DNA of 64,000 nt, taken from contig JACJYY010000004.1 of assembly GCA_020635875.1 (NCBI GenBank), positions 1-64,000 on the forward strand. The letters run 5' to 3'. Shown here piece by piece: positions 53,372-61,946 of this stretch. Position 1 is the stretch's first letter. Each line of letters opens with the position of its first letter. Made by a program: the position numbers and the translations under genes. The stretch comes from Flavobacteriales bacterium (GTDB lineage Bacteria > Bacteroidota > Bacteroidia > Flavobacteriales > Flavobacteriaceae). Below the pieces are notes generated by a model that was not told where the DNA came from, searched no databases, and was given only the letters and a program-made list of their open reading frames with translations.

Positions 53372-54079
53372 ATGGGAGACAATAAACATAAAATTTTACT
53401 TGTTGAAGATGATCTAAACTTTGGATCAATTTTAAAGGATTACTTAATTATAAACAATTTTGAGGTGGTATTGGCACGTAATGGTGTTGAGGGTTTAGAG
53501 AGTTTTAATAAGGGTAAGTTTGATGTATGTATCCTTGATGTGATGATGCCGTATAAGGATGGATATACATTAGCTACTGAAATAAGAGAACAAGATAAAA
53601 ATGTTCCTATTTTATTCTTGACTGCCAAGTCGATGAAAGAAGATGTGCTAAAGGGGTATGCGGTTGGAGCAGATGATTATTTAAATAAACCGTTTGATTC
53701 TGAGGTGTTATTACTGAAAATAAATGCAATCATCAAAAGGAAGAGAGAGGTTGTTGGAAAAACTGAACCTAAGTTTGAGTATAAAATTGGGGATTTTACA
53801 CTTAATGCAAAGTTGAGATTACTTTCGTATAAAGATGAGGAGCCAATTAAACTTTCTCCTAAAGAAAGTGAATTGCTAAAATTATTATCTCAACATGAAG
53901 ATGATTTAATGCCTCGCGAATTAGCTTTAACGCACGTTTGGAAAGAAGATAATTATTTTACTTCAAGGAGTATGGATGTTTATATCGCTAAGATTAGAAA
54001 GCAGTTAAAACGTGATGAATCAGTTGAAATAATCAATGTTCATGGAGAAGGCTTTAGGCTGGTAATTAATAAAGAATAA
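53372..54079 (+). CDS. OmpR-family response regulator
   Basis: A 235-residue regulator with a receiver domain (residues 6-120) and a winged-helix DNA-binding domain (about 135-233). The phospho-acceptor Asp is in DVCILDVMMPYKDG, preceded by the acidic pair LVEDD, and followed by FLTAKS and LNKPFD (switch Thr and Lys). The effector domain contains LSPKESELLKLLSQH and RSMDVYIAKIRKQL. It is paired with the upstream histidine kinase and followed by a strong bidirectional terminator. Confidence 0.95.
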   Translation: MGDNKHKILLVEDDLNFGSILKDYLIINNFEVVLARNGVEGLESFNKGKFDVCILDVMMPYKDGYTLATEIREQDKNVPILFLTAKSMKEDVLKGYAVGADDYLNKPFDSEVLLLKINAIIKRKREVVGKTEPKFEYKIGDFTLNAKLRLLSYKDEEPIKLSPKESELLKLLSQHEDDLMPRELALTHVWKEDNYFTSRSMDVYIAKIRKQLKRDESVEIINVHGEGFRLVINKE

Positions 54080-54100
54080 GGTTTTAATTAGTATAGCAAT

Positions 54101-54138
54101 AAAAAATGAGGCTGTCTGAAAAGACAACCTCATTTTTT
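54101..54138. terminator. Bidirectional terminator between the response regulator and tpiA
   Basis: AAAAAATGAGGCTGTCT pairs with AGACAACCTCATTTTTT (one C-A mismatch) around a short loop, with A and T runs on both sides. It can end transcripts arriving from either strand. Confidence 0.92.
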
Positions 54139-54162
54139 ATTTTAGAGTTTTAGGATGCTCTC

Positions 54163-54915
54163 CTAGAATCCGTTTACAATGGCCAAAAAGTCATCAGAAT
54201 TTAATGAAGCTCCACCAATCAAGCCACCATCAACATCTTCTTTTCCAAAGATTTCTTTAGCGTTGTCAGGTTTAACACTTCCACCATACAAAATGGTTAC
54301 TCCTTGAGCCACATCGTTGCCGTATTTTTCAGCAATGATTTTTCTGATGAAAGCATGCATTTCTTGTGCTTGATCTGGAGTCGCAGTTTCTCCTGTACCG
54401 ATTGCCCAAACAGGCTCGTAAGCTAAAACTATATTTTTCCAAGCAGCAGCTTCTAAATGGAATAAAGCATTCTTTAATTGGCTCTCTACAAGGGCAAAAT
54501 GAGTATTTTCTTTACGTTCTTTTAATTCTTCTCCAAAACAGAAAATAACTCTTAAGTTTTTAGCTAATGCTGCATTTACTTTGTCAGCCAGAATAGCGTC
54601 ATTTTCACCAAAGTAAGCTCTTCTTTCAGAGTGTCCTAGAATAACTGTATCAATTCCAATATCCAAAAGCATATCGGCAGAAATTTCACCTGTATATGCT
54701 CCATTTTTTGCTTGATGCATATTCTGTGCAGCTACTTCGATAGTACTTCCTTTAAGAGCTTCTTTAGCCAAAGAAAGATTTACAAAAGTAGGGGCAACAA
54801 TTATTTCAGCTTTGGTTTCGCTAGTTACTTTTGCCAACAACTCATTTAACAAAGCTTTCGTTTCAGAAGCTGTTTTATTCATTTTCCAGTTTCCTGCTAC
54901 AATTTGTTTTCTCAT
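54163..54915 (-). CDS. tpiA: Triosephosphate isomerase
   Basis: A 250-residue TIM barrel interconverting dihydroxyacetone phosphate and glyceraldehyde 3-phosphate. Catalytic features are GNWKMNKT (Lys13), VILGHSERRAYF (His95) and LAYEPVWAIGTGETATP (Glu165 and the flexible lid), with GGSVKPDNAKEI and GLIGGASL as phosphate loops. A TATTTTTG box lies 32 bases upstream. It is separated from the ABC permease gene by about 80 bases on the same strand. Confidence 0.97.
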   Translation of the reverse strand: MRKQIVAGNWKMNKTASETKALLNELLAKVTSETKAEIIVAPTFVNLSLAKEALKGSTIEVAAQNMHQAKNGAYTGEISADMLLDIGIDTVILGHSERRAYFGENDAILADKVNAALAKNLRVIFCFGEELKERKENTHFALVESQLKNALFHLEAAAWKNIVLAYEPVWAIGTGETATPDQAQEMHAFIRKIIAEKYGNDVAQGVTILYGGSVKPDNAKEIFGKEDVDGGLIGGASLNSDDFLAIVNGF

Positions 54916-54946
54916 TATAGTGATTTTTGAATGTTAAAATTTTTCC

Positions 54947-54954
54947 CAAAAATA
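54947..54954 (-). promoter_or_regulatory. -7 box TATTTTTG for tpiA
   Basis: Read on the minus strand it is TATTTTTG (TAnnTTTG). The ATG at 54915 is 31 bases further on. No clear -33 TTG. Confidence 0.45.
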
Positions 54955-54993
54955 GTGGAAATCATATAATTAACCTGCCTGTTTTTAGTTTTT

Positions 54994-56067
54994 TTATAAT
55001 CGAATTTTTGGATCAATATAAGCGTAAAGAATATCTACAATAATGGTAATTAGGACAAACGCCGAAGAGATCACAAGTACAGAACCCATAATAACAGGGA
55101 GGTCAAGAGTATTCAAAGCTTCAACGATTTCTTTACCTAAACCGTTCCACCCAAAAACATATTCCACAAAAACTGCCCCTGCTAACATGGAGGCGAACCA
55201 TCCAGAAATAGCAGTAATAACGGGGTTAAGAGCATTTTTTAAAGCGTGTTTGTAAATGATATTAAAAGAACTTAGTCCTTTTGAATGCGCTGTTCTGATA
55301 TAGTCTTGGCTTAGGATTTCCAATAGTGAGTTTCTCATCAATTGGGTAATCACTCCTAAAGGTCTAATTCCTAACACAATAGCTGGTAAAATCAGGTTTT
55401 TTATTTGGATATAATTGCCTTCGCCAAAATCATCTACTTCGTATAAACTTCCGTTCATATTCAGGTTTGTGTAACGATGTAAAACAAAGCCAAACAACCA
55501 GGCAAATAAGATAGCCGCAAAAAATGAAGGCACACTCATTCCTAGTGTACTTACAATAGCTATAAATCGATCTAATATGGAGTTTTTATAGAGAGCTGAA
55601 AATACCCCCAGAATAATTCCAAGACTAAGCGCAATGATAATTGCGCTTAAAGCCAAAATCAAAGTATTGGGTAGTACATTAGAAATAATATCAGTTACTT
55701 TTTTGCCGTTTTTTTGAAAGGATTCTCTGAGATAAGGCGTTTTAATTGCAATGTTGGTGTCCCCAATCCTAAGGATGGACATGGCGTTATATTTCCCGGG
55801 AACAAGATGAGTGTAATTGGCACTTTCTGTACTATGAAAAGATAGAGGGGAAAGGTCGTTCAGGTAATATAAATATTGGGTGCTCAACGGTTGGTCAAAG
55901 CCAAATTTTTGTTTGATGATTCTCAGTTGTTCGGGATTTTCATTTTGATCTAACATCATCCGAGCTGGATCACCAGGCAAGATGGTAAAAAGGATAAAAA
56001 TTGCCGTCACTACACCCCATAAGGTAAACCCTGCGTAAAATATTTTTTTGAGGAGGTAGTTGAACAC
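54994..56067 (-). CDS. DppB-type ABC transporter permease
   Basis: A 357-residue permease of the peptide/nickel type with about six helices. The N-terminus is YLLKKIFYAGFTLWGVV, then LPGDPARMMLDQNENPEQL, typical of DppB/OppB. The permease domain includes ILGVFSALYKNSILDRFIAI and the EAA-like loop with YIRTAHSKGLSSFNIIYKHA, which contacts the ATPase. The start is GTG at 56067, 3 bases after tatC. No DppC, ATPase or binding protein is adjacent, so partners must be elsewhere. Confidence 0.87.
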   Translation of the reverse strand: MFNYLLKKIFYAGFTLWGVVTAIFILFTILPGDPARMMLDQNENPEQLRIIKQKFGFDQPLSTQYLYYLNDLSPLSFHSTESANYTHLVPGKYNAMSILRIGDTNIAIKTPYLRESFQKNGKKVTDIISNVLPNTLILALSAIIIALSLGIILGVFSALYKNSILDRFIAIVSTLGMSVPSFFAAILFAWLFGFVLHRYTNLNMNGSLYEVDDFGEGNYIQIKNLILPAIVLGIRPLGVITQLMRNSLLEILSQDYIRTAHSKGLSSFNIIYKHALKNALNPVITAISGWFASMLAGAVFVEYVFGWNGLGKEIVEALNTLDLPVIMGSVLVISSAFVLITIIVDILYAYIDPKIRL

Positions 56068-56069
56068 TG

Positions 56070-56897
56070 TTATTTAGTCGTTAATGAGGAGGTGTTTTTC
56101 CTGTCTTTTTTGAGTACCAATCCAGATATCAAAATGCTAATTTCATATAGAATTAAAATAGGAATAGAAACAAGTATTTGGCTCGAAATATCCGGCGGTG
56201 TTATAATAGCCGAAACTAATAAGATTACTATGAGGGCGTATTTTCTAAATTGTCTTAAGATAGTAGGAGTAACCAAACCAATTCTTGTGAAAAAGTAGAC
56301 CACAATAGGCAACTCAAAAACAATCCCACAAGATAGCACCGACATGACAATTAATTCAATATAGGATCCTAAATCAAATTCATTGATAACAGCTTCACTT
56401 ACAGTGTAATTTCCTAGGAAATTCATGGAAAGAGGTGTGATTACGTAATATCCAAATCCAACCCCTAAAAGAAATAGGAAGCTGGCTACAAAAATAAAGC
56501 CCTTAGCGTTTTTTCTTTCTTCTTCATATAGAGCGGGACTAATAAAACGCCATAACTCGAATAATATGTACGGAAAGGCAATGATAAATCCTGCAATAAT
56601 AGAAATCCATAGGTGTGCAGAAAACTGTCCAGACATGGTTCTACTTTGAATAGTAAAAGGCATTTCAGAAATACAAAGGCTCTCATCCAAATGAGTGATC
56701 TGAGAGAGTTTGCAAAGCAGTTTGTAGGTAATAAAATCGGTGTTTTTTGGCGCAAAAAGAATTTGATCGAATATTATACTTTTATTTAAAAACGCTAAAA
56801 AGGCAAATATGACTACCGCAATTATTATTCGCATTAAGTGTTTTCTTAACGCTTCTAAATGACCTAGGAAAGACATCTCTTTTTCGTCTTTTTTCAT
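56070..56897 (-). CDS. tatC: Sec-independent protein translocase subunit TatC
   Basis: About 275 residues from the ATG at 56897; an in-frame TTG at 56906 overlaps kdsD. The protein begins MKKDEKEMSFLGHLEALRKH, the typical cytoplasmic TatC start that contacts twin-arginine signals. Six hydrophobic helices follow, with FELWRFISPALYEEERKNA and FELPIVVYFFTRIGLVTP as the conserved loop segments. It is the receptor of the folded-protein exporter; no TatA is in the window. It lies 1 base after kdsD. Confidence 0.93.
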   Translation of the reverse strand: MKKDEKEMSFLGHLEALRKHLMRIIIAVVIFAFLAFLNKSIIFDQILFAPKNTDFITYKLLCKLSQITHLDESLCISEMPFTIQSRTMSGQFSAHLWISIIAGFIIAFPYILFELWRFISPALYEEERKNAKGFIFVASFLFLLGVGFGYYVITPLSMNFLGNYTVSEAVINEFDLGSYIELIVMSVLSCGIVFELPIVVYFFTRIGLVTPTILRQFRKYALIVILLVSAIITPPDISSQILVSIPILILYEISILISGLVLKKDRKNTSSLTTK

Positions 56898-56898
56898 C

Positions 56899-57864
56899 TT
56901 AAACAATTCCTTCTTTTAAAATGTCATGCAAATGAATAATTCCTATATAATTTCCATTTTCCTTGACGATTAATTGAGTGATTTCATGTTTTTCTAAAAG
57001 TTCCAAAGCATCAATAGCCATAGTGTCTGGCGTAATGATTTTTGGGTTTAAGCTCATGATATCTTTTGCTTGTAGCGAAAGAAAGTCATCCGTTCGGTTT
57101 AACATTCTTCGGATGTCACCGTCCGTAATAATTCCGATAACATCATTATTTTCGACAACAGCCGTAACACCTAGGCGTTTTTCTGAAATTTCTACTATAG
57201 CATTTTTTACACTACAGTCGGGTGTGACTGTAGGTTTTTTGGAGGCATCCAAAAGATCAATAACACGTAAGGTAGTCCTCTTGCCAAGAGTGCCTCCTGG
57301 GTGATATTTAGCAAAATCTTCCCCTTTAAAATTGTTCTTTTTCATCAAACATACAGCAATAGCATCCCCCATAACCAATTGAGCCGTGGTACTATTAGTA
57401 GGGGCCAAATTATTAGGACAAGATTCTTTTTCTACCGTAGTGTTTAAGGTTATGTCTGCTTCGGCAGAAAGAAAAGAATCAAGATTGCCGGTAATGGCAA
57501 TAATTGGATTACCGAAACTTTTCAAAATAGGGATTAGTACTTTTATTTCTGGACTGTTACCACTTTTAGAAATACAAATGACAACATCTCTTGGTAAAAC
57601 CATTCCCAAATCTCCGTGTATAGCTTCGGAGGCATGTAAAAATATCGAAGGAGTGCCAGTTGAGTTAAGCGTGGCTACAATTTTATTAGCAATGATGGCA
57701 CTTTTTCCTATTCCCGAAACAATTAACCTGCCTTGACAGTTCGAAATCAATTCGATAGCTTCTGCGAAATCTTCATTGATGTAGTTCGTTAAAGCACTTA
57801 TAGACTCACTTTCAGATTGAATGGTTTCGATTGCTGTGTCAATAATATTTTGTTTAGTAATCAA
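56899..57864 (-). CDS. kdsD: Arabinose-5-phosphate isomerase (KdsD/KpsF)
   Basis: A 321-residue SIS-domain isomerase making arabinose 5-phosphate for Kdo, the inner sugar of lipopolysaccharide. The SIS domain (about 35-180) has SGIGKSAIIANKIVATLNST, FLHASEAIHGDLG, CISKSGNSPEIKV and NLAPTNSTTAQLVMGD. Two CBS domains follow (about 200-320). The only sensible start in frame is TTG at 57864 (ITKQNIIDTAIET); no ATG is available upstream. It is followed by tatC with one base between. Confidence 0.92.
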   Translation of the reverse strand: MITKQNIIDTAIETIQSESESISALTNYINEDFAEAIELISNCQGRLIVSGIGKSAIIANKIVATLNSTGTPSIFLHASEAIHGDLGMVLPRDVVICISKSGNSPEIKVLIPILKSFGNPIIAITGNLDSFLSAEADITLNTTVEKESCPNNLAPTNSTTAQLVMGDAIAVCLMKKNNFKGEDFAKYHPGGTLGKRTTLRVIDLLDASKKPTVTPDCSVKNAIVEISEKRLGVTAVVENNDVIGIITDGDIRRMLNRTDDFLSLQAKDIMSLNPKIITPDTMAIDALELLEKHEITQLIVKENGNYIGIIHLHDILKEGIV

Positions 57865-57966
57865 TGTGCAAAAAAGAATTTTTTAGGATTAAAAAATGTG
57901 TTTGATAGTTTTAAAAAATGATTTACCTTTAAAAAACAAATTTACACAAATTACTATCATTATATA

Positions 57967-60168
57967 ATGAATTCAACTGAAATTGATTTACACAAAGAAT
58001 TAAAGAAATATTTTGGGTTTTCTCAGTTTAAGGGACTTCAGGAAAAAGTAGTAGAAAGCATAATTAACGGGAATAATACCTTTGTAATTATGCCTACAGG
58101 AGGCGGTAAATCACTGTGTTATCAATTGCCAGCTTTGGTGCTTGATGGGATGGCTATAGTGGTGTCTCCATTGATTGCCCTGATGAAAAATCAAGTCGAT
58201 TCCATTCGTAGTTTATCTTCTGATGCAGGAGTTGCTCATGTGTTGAATTCGTCGTTAAACAAGACAGAAATTGCTCAAGTTCATAGAGATGTAAAATCGG
58301 GTGTTACTAAACTTTTATATGTAGCTCCAGAATCTTTAATCAAGGAAGAAAATGTAGCTTTTTTACAGGCTATTAAGCTTTCCTTTGTAGCTATTGATGA
58401 AGCCCACTGTATATCGGAGTGGGGGCATGATTTTAGACCCGAATACAGAAATTTACGTACGATAATTAATCAGTTTGGGGATATTCCCGTAATTGGTTTG
58501 ACAGCTACAGCAACACCTAAGGTACAAGAAGATATTCTCAAGAATTTAGGCATGTCCAATGCATCTGTTTTTAAAGCTTCCTTTAATAGGCCAAATTTGT
58601 TTTATGATGTGCGTAACAAGACGAAAAACGTCGAAGCAGATATAATACGATTCATTAAACAAAATGCCAACAAATCGGGTGTTATTTATTGTTTAAGTAG
58701 AAAAAAGGTAGATGAGATAGCTAATTTATTACAAGTTAATGGTATTAGCGCAGTACCGTATCACGCTGGGCTTGACGCCAAAACAAGAGCCAAGCATCAG
58801 GATATGTTTTTGATGGAAGACGTGGATGTGGTGGTGGCAACAATTGCCTTCGGAATGGGGATTGATAAGCCAGATGTTCGATTCGTGATTCATCATGATA
58901 TCCCAAAGTCACTGGAGAGTTATTATCAAGAAACAGGGCGTGCTGGACGTGATGGAGGAGAAGGGTATTGCTTGGCTTACTATTCCTATAAAGACATTGA
59001 AAAGTTAGAGAAGTTTTTGTCGGGTAAGCCGATTGCAGAACAAGAAATAGGATTTGCGTTATTGCAAGAAGTGGTAGGATATGCAGAAACATCCATGTCT
59101 AGACGTAAATATTTGCTGCATTATTTTGGAGAAGAGTTTGATGAATTGAAAGGAGAAGGGGCTGATATGGATGATAACATGAGATCTCCAAAAGAAAAGA
59201 TTGAAGTGCAAGAGGAAATGAGACTTTTGTTACAGACCATTATTGATACAAAACAAATCTATAAGACTAAAGATTTGGTATGCATATTAGGAGGGACGGT
59301 TAATGCAATTATCAAATCTCATAAAAGTGATGAGCAAAACTATTTTGGCAAGGGTAAATCACGTGACGATAAATTTTGGAGGGCGTTAATCAGACAAAAC
59401 ACAGTGGCAGGATATATTTCAAAAGACATAGAATCTTATGGAGTATTAAAAGTAACACCAAAAGGACAAAATTTTCTGGCTAAGCCAACTTCTTTTTTGA
59501 TGACCAAAGATCATGATTATGAAGCCGCAACGATGGAAGATGATATCATTGCTATAGAAAAATCTTCAAAAATTTCATCAGATCAAGTGTTACTGTCAAT
59601 GCTAAAAGATTTACGAAAAAAGGTAGCGAAAAAACTAGGAGTGCCTCCGTTTGTTGTTTTTCAGGATCCATCTTTAGAAGATATGACCATAAAATACCCT
59701 GTTACGATTACAGAATTGGGAAATGTGCATGGAGTGGGTGAAGGCAAAGCAAGGAAATATGGGGTCGATTTTGTTAATCTTATAGATAAATACGTAAAGG
59801 AAAACAATATTACAAGACCAGATGATTTAATAGTTAAATCAACTGGTGCAAAATCTGGATTGAAATTATATGTGATTCAAAATATTGATCGAAAGCTTCC
59901 ATTGACTGATATTGCAGAATCAAAGGGAATCGATATGGATACATTGATCAAAGAGATGGAGCATATTGTAAATTCAGGGACAAAACTCAATATTAAATAT
60001 TGGATAGATGAATTGTTGGATGAAGATCAACAAGAGGAAATTCACGACTATTTTATGGAAGCAGATACAGATGATATTGTTGTTGCTGTTGATGAGTTTG
60101 AAGGTGAATACGATTTCGATGAATTACGTTTAATGCGCTTAAATTTTTTAAGCGAAGTAGGGAATTAA
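57967..60168 (+). CDS. recQ: ATP-dependent DNA helicase RecQ
   Basis: A 733-residue SF2 helicase. It has Walker A MPTGGGKSLCYQLPA (about 43-57), the DEAH box AIDEAHCISEWGHDFRPEY, GLTATATP, and motif VI with YYQETGRAGRDG. An RQC zinc and winged-helix region follows but is divergent, with few cysteines. An HRDC-like segment appears near 540-620 (KKLGVPPFVVFQDPSLEDM), and about 100 further residues end with a helix-turn-helix-like and an acidic tail. The protein is longer than E. coli RecQ (about 610). It resolves recombination intermediates and stalled forks. Confidence 0.94.
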   Translation: MNSTEIDLHKELKKYFGFSQFKGLQEKVVESIINGNNTFVIMPTGGGKSLCYQLPALVLDGMAIVVSPLIALMKNQVDSIRSLSSDAGVAHVLNSSLNKTEIAQVHRDVKSGVTKLLYVAPESLIKEENVAFLQAIKLSFVAIDEAHCISEWGHDFRPEYRNLRTIINQFGDIPVIGLTATATPKVQEDILKNLGMSNASVFKASFNRPNLFYDVRNKTKNVEADIIRFIKQNANKSGVIYCLSRKKVDEIANLLQVNGISAVPYHAGLDAKTRAKHQDMFLMEDVDVVVATIAFGMGIDKPDVRFVIHHDIPKSLESYYQETGRAGRDGGEGYCLAYYSYKDIEKLEKFLSGKPIAEQEIGFALLQEVVGYAETSMSRRKYLLHYFGEEFDELKGEGADMDDNMRSPKEKIEVQEEMRLLLQTIIDTKQIYKTKDLVCILGGTVNAIIKSHKSDEQNYFGKGKSRDDKFWRALIRQNTVAGYISKDIESYGVLKVTPKGQNFLAKPTSFLMTKDHDYEAATMEDDIIAIEKSSKISSDQVLLSMLKDLRKKVAKKLGVPPFVVFQDPSLEDMTIKYPVTITELGNVHGVGEGKARKYGVDFVNLIDKYVKENNITRPDDLIVKSTGAKSGLKLYVIQNIDRKLPLTDIAESKGIDMDTLIKEMEHIVNSGTKLNIKYWIDELLDEDQQEEIHDYFMEADTDDIVVAVDEFEGEYDFDELRLMRLNFLSEVGN

Positions 60169-60317
60169 CAATTTGTTATGCACGTCAGGCGTTAACATTT
60201 TGTTAAGAATATTTTAATAAAAATCGTTTATAAGTATTGATTTTTGTTGAAAAAAATATTATAAAATAACACTTAATTAACTTAACTTGCGCGGTTTTAG
60301 CGACTATATTTTCATGT

Positions 60318-61946
60318 ATGTCGCCGTTAAATGTTTATGAACTATTGATGTCAAAGACATTACAATTGCGTGTTAACCCCGATATCGCAGCAAAGAGTGA
60401 ATTGCTTCATTCTTATGTGGTGTCTGAGTATGGAATTCCTTCTGATGAGATTAATCTTATAAAGATTGAAAAGAGGTCAATAGATGCTCGACAAAAACAA
60501 GTTAAAATCAATTTACAAGTAACGGTTTACTTAAAAGAAGAAAGACCTGTGCCTACCTATGAATCAGTGCATTATCAAAATGTATCTAATAATAAGGAGA
60601 TAATTATTGTAGGGGCTGGTCCAGCTGGTCTTTTTGCAGGTTTGCAATTAATTAGTTTGGGATTAAAACCTATTATTATTGAGCGAGGTAAAAATGTCAA
60701 AGAACGTCGCAGAGATTTAAAAGCTATTAATCAAGAACATATAGTTAATCCAGACTCTAACTATTGTTTTGGAGAAGGTGGGGCAGGAACCTATTCTGAT
60801 GGGAAGTTGTACACTAGATCAAAAAAACGAGGAGATGTAAACAAAGTGTTGCATACACTTGTTCAATTTGGTGCATCAGAAAATATATTAATTGATGCGC
60901 ATCCACATATAGGGACAAATAAATTACCTAAACTTATTTCGGAGATAAGAAATAAGATTATTGAGTGTGGAGGAGAGGTTCGATTTAACTCCAGGATGAC
61001 CGACCTATTAATTAAAGGTAATCAAGTTGTTGGGATTGAAATAAATAAAAGCGAAACAATTTCTTCCGATAAAGTGATTTTGGCTACAGGCCATTCTGCC
61101 AGAGATGTTTTTACTTTATTACATAATAAAGGAATATACATAGAGGCAAAACCATTTGCTATAGGGGTTAGGGCAGAACATTCGCAAGAGTTGATAGATC
61201 AAATACAATATAGTTGTAAAACGCGAGGAGAATATTTGCCTCCTGCTCCTTATAGTATAGTAAAACAGGTACAAGGAAGAGGCATGTATTCTTTTTGTAT
61301 GTGTCCTGGAGGAATAATTGCTCCATGTGCTACAGATCAAGAAGAGGTAGTCACTAATGGTTGGTCTCCTTCCAAAAGAGATCAGGCTACTGCAAATTCA
61401 GGTATTGTAGTAGAGTTAAAGATGGAAGATTTTGAGCCCTATAAGAAATTTGGAGCTTTGGCAGGACTAGAATTTCAAAAACAAATTGAAAAGCAAGCCT
61501 GGTTATTGGCAGGTCAGTCACAACGTGTCCCAGCACAAAGAATGGTGGATTTTTCAAATCATGTAGCTTCGACCACTATCCCTAAAACGTCTTATGTTCC
61601 AGGCACAACGAGTATAGAATTAGGGGAAGTATTTCCTCGATTTTTATCCGATACTTTACGACAAGGATTTGTAGAGTTTGGAAAATCTATGAAAGGTTAT
61701 TTCACGAACGAAGCCATTTTGCATGCCCCTGAGTCTAGGACTTCATCACCCGTTCGTATTCCAAGAAATAATGAAACATTAGAACATGTAACCATTGCTG
61801 GGTTATATCCTTGTGGAGAAGGAGCAGGTTATGCAGGAGGCATAATATCCGCAGCCATAGACGGCGAAAAATGCGCACAAAAAATATATCAAAATATAAA
61901 AAATAATAAACCAACTGTTAATTTATATACCAATGAAAATGTTTAA
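60318..61946 (+). CDS. Large FAD-dependent oxidoreductase (COG2509 type)
   Basis: A 542-residue predicted flavoprotein. An N-terminal alpha/beta cap of about 95 residues (QLRVNPDIAAKSELLHSYVV onward) precedes the FAD-binding GAGPAGLFAGLQLISLG (about 97-113). The CxxG-type segment SNYCFGEGGAGTYSDGKLYT follows, then VILATGHSARDVF and the C-terminal AGLYPCGEGAGYAGG. The layout fits the uncharacterised FAD-dependent dehydrogenases of the COG2509 group. The substrate is unknown. Starts at 60318 and 60348 are both possible. The stop overlaps the next gene's start by 14 bases. Confidence 0.87.
   Translation: MSPLNVYELLMSKTLQLRVNPDIAAKSELLHSYVVSEYGIPSDEINLIKIEKRSIDARQKQVKINLQVTVYLKEERPVPTYESVHYQNVSNNKEIIIVGAGPAGLFAGLQLISLGLKPIIIERGKNVKERRRDLKAINQEHIVNPDSNYCFGEGGAGTYSDGKLYTRSKKRGDVNKVLHTLVQFGASENILIDAHPHIGTNKLPKLISEIRNKIIECGGEVRFNSRMTDLLIKGNQVVGIEINKSETISSDKVILATGHSARDVFTLLHNKGIYIEAKPFAIGVRAEHSQELIDQIQYSCKTRGEYLPPAPYSIVKQVQGRGMYSFCMCPGGIIAPCATDQEEVVTNGWSPSKRDQATANSGIVVELKMEDFEPYKKFGALAGLEFQKQIEKQAWLLAGQSQRVPAQRMVDFSNHVASTTIPKTSYVPGTTSIELGEVFPRFLSDTLRQGFVEFGKSMKGYFTNEAILHAPESRTSSPVRIPRNNETLEHVTIAGLYPCGEGAGYAGGIISAAIDGEKCAQKIYQNIKNNKPTVNLYTNENV

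Noticed and set aside
57386..57736. 116-residue open frame on the plus strand
   Set aside because: It lies wholly inside kdsD on the opposite strand and has no family features; a shadow frame.
58745..59092. 115-residue open frame on the minus strand
   Set aside because: Antisense to recQ; low-complexity composition and no motif.
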